Assembly (NCBI GenBank): GCA_964459805.1
Contig: CAYWOD010000087.1
Coordinates: 1-13,735 of the forward strand
DNA: 13,735 bases
DNA from: DAOVRL01 sp964459805
GTDB lineage: Bacteria; Planctomycetota; Phycisphaerae; Sedimentisphaerales; Anaerobacaceae
Reading direction: 5' to 3'
Made by a program: the position numbers and the translations under genes. Of this stretch, positions 6,633 to 13,735 are shown piece after piece; within the stretch, counting starts at the first letter, position 1; every line of letters starts with the position of its first letter. The notes beneath the pieces are model-generated. The model saw nothing but the letters and a program-made list of their open reading frames with translations. It was not told where the DNA came from and did no database searches.

Positions 6633-8087
6633 TCACGTACTCTTTAGGAGTTTCGCAATTTGTTCGATGGTTTTTTGGGTAGCGCCCTGGTTTTTGATGA
6701 TTACTTTTCGGCCGTTTTGGGCGATTTTGGTGGCGTAGGCCGGGTCAGTTAGGCACTTTCTCATCGCTTGAAGCAATTCCTCCTTGTCGTTTACCATAAT
6801 AGCGCCGTTGTCGGCTAAGAGGGCATCGAGAGTCTGTCTGAAATTAAAGGCGTGGGGGCCGAAGATGGTGCATTTGCCGAGAGCGGCGGCCTCGATCATA
6901 TCCGAGCCGCCCATAGGGACGAGGGACCGGCCGACGAAGATTATCGTTGCCAGCGAGTAGAACTTTCTCAGGTCGCCCATCGTATCGCCAAGGATCACCG
7001 TATCAATTGATGATTGATAATTGATGATTGATTTTGGATGTGGGCCGGAATCCGGAGGTTTCTCTGTGCTCTCTGTACTCTCTGTGGCTAATTCCTTTAT
7101 CTGGCTGTAGCGGACCAAATCGAGGCCTTTTGCCTGTATCAATTGTGCCACTTCGTCGAATCTCTCGGGTTTGCGCGGCACGATGACCAGACGCAGGTTG
7201 GCGAACTGCTCATCATGCTTCAACTGCTGATAGACCTCGAGCAGTAATCCTTCTTCGTCGTTTCCGGTCCCGCCGGCCACCCACAGTCTTTGGTCCTCAA
7301 TAATGTCATTGCGAGGGAGCGAAGCGACCGAAGCAATCTCGCCGGCTGGCTTTGAGATTGCCGCGCCCTGGCTTCGTTCGGGTTCGCAATGACACGCGAC
7401 TGCGAGCTGGTCGGCAAGGGCGTCGGCTCCCTCGACCTTGTCGTCTGTCTGGGCCGTGTCGTATTTCAAAGAGCCGGAGACGATTACATCTTCATCATTG
7501 CAGCCTAACTCTCTGAACCGCCGCGCGTATTCATTCGTCTGCGCGAGGACAAGCGTGACCCTGCCAAACATCTTTTTGATGAGCGGGCGGACCCTCCTAT
7601 AACGGGTGAAGCTCTTGTCGCTTGTCCGCCCGTTGACCACGACGACGGGGATATTCGACTGCTGTGCGATCCGGACGAAATTGGGCCAGACCTCTAACTC
7701 CATCAGCAGGCATAGGGCCGGGCCGATATTGCGAAAGGCACGCTGCATTATCCAGGAGAAATCGAAGGGGAAGTAGAATACCTGGAGATTCTCGCCAAAC
7801 AGCGTGCTTGCCCTGGCAAAGCCGGTGTCGGTGGTTGTGCTTATTACAATTTCAAAATCGCTGAACCTGCTTTGGAGCTCTTTGATTATGGTCCTTGCTG
7901 CGTTGACCTCGCCGACGCTGACGGCGTGCAGCCAGATGCACTTTTTTGCGGGGCTCTTGCGTGTGATCTTGCCCAACCGCTGTGCCCAGCCCCTCCGGTA
8001 GCGATTGTGCCTGACGAGACGGTACAGGGCTATGGGACTTATGGCTACGGCGGCCAGCAAATATAGAAAGTCGATTACAATTCTCAT
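6633..8087 (-). CDS. waaA: 3-deoxy-D-manno-octulosonic acid (Kdo) transferase
   Basis: This 484-residue GT30 enzyme transfers Kdo from CMP-Kdo to lipid A precursors at the inner membrane, in LPS core synthesis. The N-terminus has a membrane helix (about 5-23) and the HAVSVGEV motif with the catalytic base Glu at 60. Further family blocks are YFPFDF (105-110), LMELEVWPNF (128-137), VNGRTS (151-156), ILGDTMGDL (365-373) and GPHAFNF (410-416). The loop after FVGRSLVPMGG reads SDMIEAAALG where many homologues have HNPLEPA, a variant that may be lineage-specific. The protein is about 60 residues longer than the usual 420-430. The excess is explained by two in-frame repeat-derived insertions, at about 231-262 (interdomain linker) and about 334-362 (surface loop). 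The reading frame is open throughout, so the gene is probably functional. It has its own promoter and no obvious Shine-Dalgarno. Confidence 0.93.
   Translation of the reverse strand: MRIVIDFLYLLAAVAISPIALYRLVRHNRYRRGWAQRLGKITRKSPAKKCIWLHAVSVGEVNAARTIIKELQSRFSDFEIVISTTTDTGFARASTLFGENLQVFYFPFDFSWIMQRAFRNIGPALCLLMELEVWPNFVRIAQQSNIPVVVVNGRTSDKSFTRYRRVRPLIKKMFGRVTLVLAQTNEYARRFRELGCNDEDVIVSGSLKYDTAQTDDKVEGADALADQLAVACHCEPERSQGAAISKPAGEIASVASLPRNDIIEDQRLWVAGGTGNDEEGLLLEVYQQLKHDEQFANLRLVIVPRKPERFDEVAQLIQAKGLDLVRYSQIKELATESTESTEKPPDSGPHPKSIINYQSSIDTVILGDTMGDLRKFYSLATIIFVGRSLVPMGGSDMIEAAALGKCTIFGPHAFNFRQTLDALLADNGAIMVNDKEELLQAMRKCLTDPAYATKIAQNGRKVIIKNQGATQKTIEQIAKLLKST
7005..7032. repeat. Two perfect 14-bp tandem repeats inside waaA
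   Basis: The unit AATTGATGATTGAT occurs twice in succession (7005-7018 and 7019-7032). On the coding strand it gives the low-complexity stretch KSIINYQSSI in a loop of the enzyme. Confidence 0.85.
7061..7087. repeat. Three 9-bp tandem repeats inside waaA
   Basis: TCTCTGTGC, TCTCTGTAC and TCTCTGTGG follow each other directly. On the coding strand they read ACAGAGA-type units and encode TESTESTE. Together with the nearby 14-bp repeats they account for the second insertion in the protein. Confidence 0.85.
7304..7394. repeat. Palindromic intragenic repeat element (REP/MITE-like), about 91 bp
   Basis: The element begins TGTCATTGCGA (7304-7314) and ends TCGCAATGACA (7384-7394), an exact 11-bp inverted terminal repeat. 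The arms (about 7304-7340 and 7354-7394) remain largely complementary, including CGAAGC blocks and GCAATCTC/GAGATTGC at the inner ends, around a 13-nt loop. It lies in frame in waaA and is translated as the peptide starting CHCEPERSQG and ending ASLPRND. I recognise this pattern, and its translated forms ending SLRSLAMT or SLPRND, as a dispersed palindromic repeat in several bacterial phyla. Copy number in this genome cannot be seen from one window. Confidence 0.85.
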
Positions 8088-8117
8088 TAGTTATCTGTGC
8101 AAGTCAATACCGGCACA

Positions 8118-8146
8118 ATCATACTTCCGGCACATTACCGTGTCAA
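8118..8146 (-). promoter_or_regulatory. Promoter of waaA
   Basis: On the minus strand TTGACA (plus 8141-8146) and TATGAT (plus 8118-8123) are separated by exactly 17 nt. The -35 is consensus and the -10 differs at one base. The implied start, near 8111, leaves a leader of about 24 nt. Two copies of CCGGCACA (plus 8110-8117 and 8127-8134) flank the -10 box and could be an operator, but this may be chance. Confidence 0.62.
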
Positions 8147-8178
8147 TCGGCGTTTATCAATCCGGGGACCGGGTCGAA

Positions 8179-11100
8179 TCATTCGCAGCTTGCCTGCCAG
8201 TGGTTGCCTAGACGTGCGAGGTCTTTGGCATCGATGGATTGGTCGATGTAGATGTCGGCTGAGAGGGGCGGCGTTGTTTGGAGCCATTGGGCTGCCAGAA
8301 CGGCTAAGTCGCCGAAGTTGACGGGTCCAACGGCGTCGAGATTAGCGCTGTCGCAGGGGGTCTGCGGACTGGTGATAGTCACCTGTACCGAGCCGGCGGT
8401 GTCGAGACTGTAGTTGTTGGCCGCAACGGCGTAGAATTTGGCCTTCTCTGCGGCCGCACCGACAGCGTGGACCTGGAAACTCACCTCGCATTGCTCTCCG
8501 GCATCCATATCGGCACAGGCATGGGGATGGTCCCCGAGTGTATAAAACGGCGCCGGGCCGACGGTTGCGGGCAGCGTTCCCTGGTAACTCCCCGGCTCGC
8601 CCACGGTGGCACGTATCATAATATTCCCGTAAAGCTCAGGCAAGAGCCAGCCGTAGTCGTCAAGATTGAACCAGCCGCCCAATAGTCCCAGGTAGCCCCA
8701 GGTGCGTCTGTGGCGGGTCCCGCTGGTATCGAAACCGACCTGGTTGTTCTTGGTTCCTTCGAGCTGTTGCCAGCCTATATAGAAATCGCCGCTGTTGATA
8801 ATGATATTGTGCTGCGACAGGTCAACATCGAACCAGGCCACCTCCGGATTGGGCACAGAAGGTACAACTGGATCGACGATGAATGGAGTAATCAGTTCTG
8901 TTCCAGGTATACCTGCGGGGCCGTCGTCGTCCCAGACGTGGAGTCTGAATGCGTAGGTTGTGGTGTCCCAGACATAGAAGCGGGCGGTTTTCAACTGTGC
9001 CGGATAGTCGTCCGGTGTTATTTGCACAGCAACGTAGCTCTCTGTACCGCCGATTTCACCATAGGTTTCGCCAGTAGTGTCATCGTAAACTAATTCGACG
9101 GGTTTGTTTAGGAGGAGGCTGGCCTTTGCCTGCGGGCACTCGGCGTCGCGGCATTCGAGGGCGGCTTGGACGAGGAAGGTGGCGCTCTTGGGTACGGTTA
9201 TGTCGGTGGTCGGGCTGATCAGCCGGCTTCTCAGGCTGCCCCAGGGGATGTTCCAGGTGATAGTCTTTGTGTCGATATTGCCGTCGGAGTCGCTGCATAC
9301 GACGTCAATTTGCCACTGGCCTGAGTCTGATATCTCAAGGTCGGTATCGTGTGTGAAATACCCCTCGCTGTATGTCAACTGCTCATCGGCGAAGTTATGG
9401 TCGTCGGGGATGTTTCTAAGCGTCAGCCGGACGTCAGGCGTTTCCTGCGGATCGCCGGCATCAACCCTTATCTTGTGCAGGTTATCGCCGTACTGGACGT
9501 TTGAGCAGTCCTGCCACGCCGAATCGATCATACAGTCAACGCCGTGAATCACCGGCAGATTTGGGTCGTGAATGTTGACGACTATGGAGTCGGAAAGCCC
9601 GACCACGCCGACGTTGTTGCCCGCCAGAACGCGCAGGGTGAAATTGCCGTAATCGTTCGGCAGGATACTCCACTTGGCCAAGCCGCTGCTGACGTCGGAT
9701 TTGAGATAGACATCCAGACGCGGTGGATTTGCACCGGCGTTCGCGTCGATAGTGAACAGGGCATCCTCATTTTGCTCGGTAATAAGAAATGCTATTTCTT
9801 CGACGCCGCTCTCCACGGCGTCTTCAAGTGCGACTCTGACGTTGATCTGCTTGAGCCCGGTGCTCTCGCACGCAACGCTCTTTATGGGATTGGTCAAGCT
9901 CGAATAGTCGGCATCCTGGGCCTCGTAAATAGTGTAAGGGCTCGTGCACGGGTCATACGTGCTGCTGACAATGCTGATTTCTGCAGCGGCATCCGCGGCG
10001 GGCTCGCTAACGAACAGACTGAGAGTGGCCGAGTCCACCTCAGCATCGGCCGGCAAGTCGGAAATGTCAAACTTGACGTAGTACCTGCTCACGTTGTCGT
10101 TATTGGGGTCGATTTCATACTCGACGATCGCCTCGATATCGTTGAAGAAAATCCAGTCGTTGTCGCCGACGTCGTGCGAAACGAGCTTGATGTAGTTGAT
10201 TTCGCCGGGAACCAGGTCGCCGAGCACGTTGGGGTCGCTGGAGACAAACCAACAGTCCGGTGACTGGGCCTCCCCACCGCCGCCTTCGGCGGGAATGCAG
10301 TCGCCTACAAGATGCACATTGTCTCCGTCGGCGTTGGATGTATAGACATACCAGCCCGCAAAGGGCGGATAGTCAAAGTGCACCACAAGGTAGTTTTCCA
10401 TTCTGACCTTCAGCGTCTTGACCACGCCCGGTGGAATTGCAAATTCGTAGTGCACCTCGATGTCTTCACCGGTGGTGCCGACACCGTCTTGCGGCTCAAG
10501 GTCGCCGGTGTTGTACTGCGAGGCGAACTCCGCGCCAATCACAGCCGAATCCGGACTGTCATATTTGACATAGGTGTCTTCGTTTAGGTCTTTGACAACC
10601 ACGCTGTCGTAGGTAAGCGCGCGGGGCCCGTTGTTCGGGTCGTTGGCAGGCTCGCCGCCTGGCGGCTGGTTGGGCGAGCCTTGCTGGACTTTTTGCGAGA
10701 TTGTGAGTAAGGGCGGACTCTCGCCGTTGTTGGCGTCAATGGCGAACAGTCGGCTGTTGTTGCGTTCGCTGATTTGAAAGGCGATCGTCTCTTGTCCGGC
10801 GAACAGGGCTTGCTCGACAGCGGCCTTGACATTCAAGCTGACGGTCCCGGTGTTCTCGCAGGTAAAGCTCTTTATCGGGTTGATAAGACCGGAATAGCAG
10901 GGGTCTTTGGCTTCGTGCAGGGCCTGGGCCGAGTCGCCCGCCAGGAGTGTATTGTCAACGAGATACAGCTCGGCAATAGAGTTTTCCGCGTTTTGTGTTA
11001 CGTTGAGTGTGATGCGGGCCGCGGTCAGCTCGTTCGAGAGGTCGATGTCGTTGAGGTCGAACTTGACGTAGTATTTGTAAACCTCGTCGTTGTCCGGGTC

Positions 11101-13644
11101 AGCTTCGTATTCAACGATGACCTCAATGTCGTTGAAGAAAAGCCAGTCGTTGTCGCCGACGTCGTGAGAGACGAGCTTGATGTAGTTGGTTCCGCCGGGG
11201 GCCAGGTCGCCAAGTACATTGGGGTCGTCTGAAATGAACCAGCAGTCCGGCGGTGGGGTCTCGCCGCCGCCGCCTTCGGCGGGAATGCAGTCGCCGACAA
11301 GATGCAGATTCTCCTGGCCGGCGTTGGACGTATAGACGTGCCAGCCCGCAAACGGTGGATAATCAAAGTGCATTACCAGGTAGTTTTCCATTCTGACCTT
11401 GAGTGTCTTGACTTTGCCTGCGGGAATCTCGAATTCATAGTGCACCTCAACGTCTTCACCGGCGGTGCCGACACCGTCCTGGAGCTCGAGATCGCCCGTA
11501 TTGTATTCGCCCGGCAACGTCGAGCCGACCAGTGAGCTATCCGGATTGACGGATTTTGCGTAGGTCTCTTCCGAAATGTAGAGCACGGTCTGTGCATCGA
11601 ATATAACGGGTACATCCGTATCAACGCTGTATCCGCTCAGAATGCCGACTTCGTTCGGATTGTTATCCAGCGTGGACATAGCGGTGACGGAGTTGATATC
11701 GATGAATTCGTTGCAGTCGCGTCCGTCGCAGAACTGGGCATGGACCAGTACGTCGCCGCAGCCGTCGCCGCCGAAGCAGTCGATCTCGGCGGTCAGGCTG
11801 AACTGCTCATTAACTATATAAGTATCTGCGGCGTTCGGCTCGGCTATTTCGACCACCAGCTCACCTGTTTCCGGCGGGATGTTGTCGAGAGCTTTTTCCA
11901 TGTTGATTCTGCCCCACCCATAGACATTGTCCCAGCCGGGCGCTCCCAGATCGTCGGCATTCTCTTCGAGAACGGTTTTGACCTGGGCGGGTGTCAAGCT
12001 CGGGTTTTCTTCCAGCAGCAGTGCGGCCGCTGCGGCAGCGTGAGGAGTAGCCATCGACGTTCCCACCGCCCGGATATACCGCGTTCCATCAACGACAAAC
12101 CAGTTGTCCCAGCATTCGTCCGTGATCAGATACATGCAATACAGAGGATTGTTGGCTACTTCGGTGCTGTACGTCGAGACTATCTCAGGAAAGCTGCTTC
12201 CTCCGAACTGATCCCCCCCGGGTGCGACAAGGTCGAGCTCATCCCCGCCGTCGGAGTATGAGGCGATGTTGTCGAGCTTGTCAACAGCGCCGACCGCGAT
12301 TGCTTTCGATGCACAGGCCGGCGATACCATTTTAGTGGAATCGCCGTCATTGCCCGCGGCGCAGGCGACAACCACGCCGGCATCAACCGCCTCGTTCACC
12401 GCCTGGGCCATCTCGTCGTAGTCGCAGGTCCCGCTGTAAAGGCCCTCCCCGAGGCTCAGGCTGATGACATCGGCACCTTGTTCGACACACCAGTTGATGC
12501 CGAGAATCACGTCGGACGAATAACCGCTGCCGCTGGAGTCGAGCACTTTTGCCGCCATCAGAGAAACGTCGTAGCTGACGCCGCGGTACTGCGTTCCATC
12601 CGAAGCGATTATGCCGGCACAATGAGTGCCGTGGCCTTGATCATCCATAGCGTCTTCGGTGTCCGTGATGAAATCGTATTGAGCGATGACCTTGTTCTGC
12701 AAGTCGGGATGCGTATAATCAATGCCGGTATCGACAACGCAGACCCTGACACCCTGACCGGTAATCGCGTTGTCCCAGGCGTAATCGGCCTTGATCTGAT
12801 AAGCCGAATCCTCCAGAAGGGCGTGCACGCGGCGGTCTTCTTTGAAGTTCTTGAATCGCGGCAGCTCCCTGAGCTTATTTGTTCTGTCGGGAGATATCTC
12901 AACGACAATCTTGTTCTTGAGCTTGCCGTAGCCGTGGATAATTCGCCCTCCGATGCGCTGTGCCGCCCGACGAAACTGTGCCCGCTGCGATTTAAGGGCC
13001 GGCCTGGAGAGCTTCCGCCAAAATCCGGGCTGTTCGTCGAGCTCGACAATAAAGCGTTTTGGCCCGGGCGAAGTGGGGCCAGGCCTGTGCGCGAGCCGGT
13101 CGAGGGCCTGCAAACCGTTATACGGCCTGTCGGGATAAATGACCCGTTCGCCCGACAGCAAGCGCCAGACTATCATCTCGCTGAATCGGCCGATGTACTG
13201 AATCAGGCCCTTTTCGTCTATAAAGACACACGTAGGGATTCGCTTAATACCGTAATGACTGCTGACTTGGCCGGCTTGGTCGGGAAGTATGTCGTATGGC
13301 GGAATGTCATCGCCAAAGAAGCCAACAACGTCCTCGGCATTTTGATTCACGGCAATGAACAATATGGCTAATTCATCATCAAGGGTCTCAGAAAGATCTT
13401 CCAGAATCCCAAAGGCCGTCCGGCAATGTGGGCACCGTGTAGCGCCAAATAATAGTAGAGTGTTTCGGCCTCGCAGGGTGCTGAGGCGTACGATCCGGCC
13501 GTTGAGATTCGTCAGCGAGAAATCCGGGGCCGGCCGAGGGAGCTTGCCCGTGAGGCTCATCCCGGACGAGCCATTAGCGAGAATCGATAACAGTATGATA
13601 CATACTGCCGGTCGCAAGAGAATTTTGTCATGTCGGACTGCCAT
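8179..13644 (-). CDS. Secreted redoxin-subtilisin fusion protease with DNRLRE-like repeats and dockerin-like tail
   Basis: This 1,821-residue exported protein has, in order: signal peptide (about 1-28); AhpC/TlpA-like redoxin domain (about 34-165) with C71-P-H-C74 and cis-Pro P137; I9-type propeptide (about 197-285, RFIVELDE...KNKIVVEIS); S8 subtilisin domain (about 295-588) with catalytic D305 (VVDTGID), H338 (GHGTHCAG), oxyanion N432 (AAGND) and S530 (GTSMATPH). A Cys-bearing beta domain (594-680) follows, then two modules with a 330-residue period (about 684-986 and 1013-1315) ending in DNRLRE/CBM96-like strands (YYVKFD...IAFxI). Further beta-sandwich regions fill about 1320-1690, and a degenerate dockerin-like pair ends the chain (about 1763-1821, VNFGDLAVLAAQWL and IDAKDLARLGNHW). 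All protease residues are present, so activity is expected after propeptide removal. The ATG follows GGAAGGT about 10 nt upstream. Substrate and anchoring partner are unknown. Confidence 0.9.
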   Translation of the reverse strand: MAVRHDKILLRPAVCIILLSILANGSSGMSLTGKLPRPAPDFSLTNLNGRIVRLSTLRGRNTLLLFGATRCPHCRTAFGILEDLSETLDDELAILFIAVNQNAEDVVGFFGDDIPPYDILPDQAGQVSSHYGIKRIPTCVFIDEKGLIQYIGRFSEMIVWRLLSGERVIYPDRPYNGLQALDRLAHRPGPTSPGPKRFIVELDEQPGFWRKLSRPALKSQRAQFRRAAQRIGGRIIHGYGKLKNKIVVEISPDRTNKLRELPRFKNFKEDRRVHALLEDSAYQIKADYAWDNAITGQGVRVCVVDTGIDYTHPDLQNKVIAQYDFITDTEDAMDDQGHGTHCAGIIASDGTQYRGVSYDVSLMAAKVLDSSGSGYSSDVILGINWCVEQGADVISLSLGEGLYSGTCDYDEMAQAVNEAVDAGVVVACAAGNDGDSTKMVSPACASKAIAVGAVDKLDNIASYSDGGDELDLVAPGGDQFGGSSFPEIVSTYSTEVANNPLYCMYLITDECWDNWFVVDGTRYIRAVGTSMATPHAAAAAALLLEENPSLTPAQVKTVLEENADDLGAPGWDNVYGWGRINMEKALDNIPPETGELVVEIAEPNAADTYIVNEQFSLTAEIDCFGGDGCGDVLVHAQFCDGRDCNEFIDINSVTAMSTLDNNPNEVGILSGYSVDTDVPVIFDAQTVLYISEETYAKSVNPDSSLVGSTLPGEYNTGDLELQDGVGTAGEDVEVHYEFEIPAGKVKTLKVRMENYLVMHFDYPPFAGWHVYTSNAGQENLHLVGDCIPAEGGGGETPPPDCWFISDDPNVLGDLAPGGTNYIKLVSHDVGDNDWLFFNDIEVIVEYEADPDNDEVYKYYVKFDLNDIDLSNELTAARITLNVTQNAENSIAELYLVDNTLLAGDSAQALHEAKDPCYSGLINPIKSFTCENTGTVSLNVKAAVEQALFAGQETIAFQISERNNSRLFAIDANNGESPPLLTISQKVQQGSPNQPPGGEPANDPNNGPRALTYDSVVVKDLNEDTYVKYDSPDSAVIGAEFASQYNTGDLEPQDGVGTTGEDIEVHYEFAIPPGVVKTLKVRMENYLVVHFDYPPFAGWYVYTSNADGDNVHLVGDCIPAEGGGGEAQSPDCWFVSSDPNVLGDLVPGEINYIKLVSHDVGDNDWIFFNDIEAIVEYEIDPNNDNVSRYYVKFDISDLPADAEVDSATLSLFVSEPAADAAAEISIVSSTYDPCTSPYTIYEAQDADYSSLTNPIKSVACESTGLKQINVRVALEDAVESGVEEIAFLITEQNEDALFTIDANAGANPPRLDVYLKSDVSSGLAKWSILPNDYGNFTLRVLAGNNVGVVGLSDSIVVNIHDPNLPVIHGVDCMIDSAWQDCSNVQYGDNLHKIRVDAGDPQETPDVRLTLRNIPDDHNFADEQLTYSEGYFTHDTDLEISDSGQWQIDVVCSDSDGNIDTKTITWNIPWGSLRSRLISPTTDITVPKSATFLVQAALECRDAECPQAKASLLLNKPVELVYDDTTGETYGEIGGTESYVAVQITPDDYPAQLKTARFYVWDTTTYAFRLHVWDDDGPAGIPGTELITPFIVDPVVPSVPNPEVAWFDVDLSQHNIIINSGDFYIGWQQLEGTKNNQVGFDTSGTRHRRTWGYLGLLGGWFNLDDYGWLLPELYGNIMIRATVGEPGSYQGTLPATVGPAPFYTLGDHPHACADMDAGEQCEVSFQVHAVGAAAEKAKFYAVAANNYSLDTAGSVQVTITSPQTPCDSANLDAVGPVNFGDLAVLAAQWLQTTPPLSADIYIDQSIDAKDLARLGNHWQASCE
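10054..10515 (-). repeat. Second copy of the internal 990-bp-period duplication
   Basis: This encodes residues 1044-1197 of the protease. It aligns without gaps to the copy at 11044-11505, with about 30 differences over 154 residues by hand count (about 80% identity). The DNA is also closely similar, for example in the segment encoding HDVGDNDW. Confidence 0.85.
11044..11505 (-). repeat. First copy of the internal 990-bp-period duplication
   Basis: This encodes residues 714-867 of the protease, from YNTGDLE to KFDLNDI. It includes the Cys pair in GDCIPAEGGGGE...DCWF and the strands of KTLKVRMENYLV. Its partner copy is at 10054-10515. Confidence 0.85.
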
Positions 13645-13680
13645 CTTCTACGTTACCTTCCAAAAGCGAACTCTATACAT

Positions 13681-13709
13681 ATTATAACCGATTTTCGCCG
13701 AAATTTCAA
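13681..13709 (-). promoter_or_regulatory. Promoter of the redoxin-subtilisin gene
   Basis: On the minus strand TTGAAA (plus 13704-13709) and TATAAT (plus 13681-13686) are separated by exactly 17 nt, close to a perfect sigma70 promoter. Transcription would start near 13674, with a leader of about 30 nt containing the GGAAGGT Shine-Dalgarno (plus 13655-13661). Confidence 0.65.
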
Positions 13710-13735
13710 GAGAAAGCGCCGTGGATTCTAAGAAC

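Noticed and set aside
9544..10263. A 239-codon open frame on the + strand
   Set aside because: It is antisense to the duplicated modules of the protease; repeated valine/aspartate-rich text mirrors the repeats on the other strand.
12478..13371. A 297-codon open frame on the + strand opposite the protease
   Set aside because: It lies wholly antisense to a well-supported protease/redoxin coding region, has no recognisable domain, and is explained by codon bias of the real gene.

Overview
The window looks like a chromosomal segment of a Planctomycetota bacterium, most likely of the Phycisphaerae/Sedimentisphaerales type. This is inferred from three things: a secreted multidomain protein ending in the degenerate dockerin-like tail common in that group, an LPS-type Kdo transferase, and a run of small conserved proteins of planctomycete flavour. 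No database search was possible. No rRNA, tRNA, CRISPR array or transposase is visible.

Left part (about 28-4412, + strand): a sigma70-like promoter followed by five closely spaced genes (gaps of about 25-76 nt), probably one operon. They encode a glycoside hydrolase family 10 (GH10) fold protein whose two catalytic glutamates are both replaced, a membrane-anchored ComEA-like helix-hairpin-helix protein, a conserved Cys-containing protein of unknown function, a lipoprotein resembling LolA/LolB-type carriers, and a stand-alone zinc-dependent homocysteine S-methyltransferase (the N-terminal module of MetH). Stem-loops lie at or directly after the stop codons of genes 1 and 3.

Middle part (about 4413-6557, + strand): an accessory insert. 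A nucleotidyltransferase (MNT) and HEPN toxin-antitoxin pair overlaps by 4 nt. It is bracketed by two versions of the 3' end of the homocysteine methyltransferase gene, the intact one at 4354-4412 and an orphan, diverged copy at 5321-5379. A membrane-anchored ankyrin-repeat protein with AT-richer coding follows.

Right part (6633-13644, - strand): a Kdo transferase gene (waaA/kdtA) with its own promoter, carrying two in-frame insertions made of repetitive DNA, one of them a palindromic element of about 91 bp. Upstream of it lies a 1,821-residue secreted protein that fuses a thioredoxin-like redoxin domain, an I9-type propeptide, a subtilisin-family protease with complete catalytic residues, two near-identical modules resembling the DNRLRE/CBM96 fold, further beta-rich domains and a dockerin-like C-terminus. 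A strong consensus promoter precedes it.

The most notable points are the probable GH10 pseudoenzyme heading an operon, the toxin-antitoxin pair bounded by a duplicated methyltransferase tail, the redoxin-subtilisin fusion, and the repeat-derived peptides inside WaaA.
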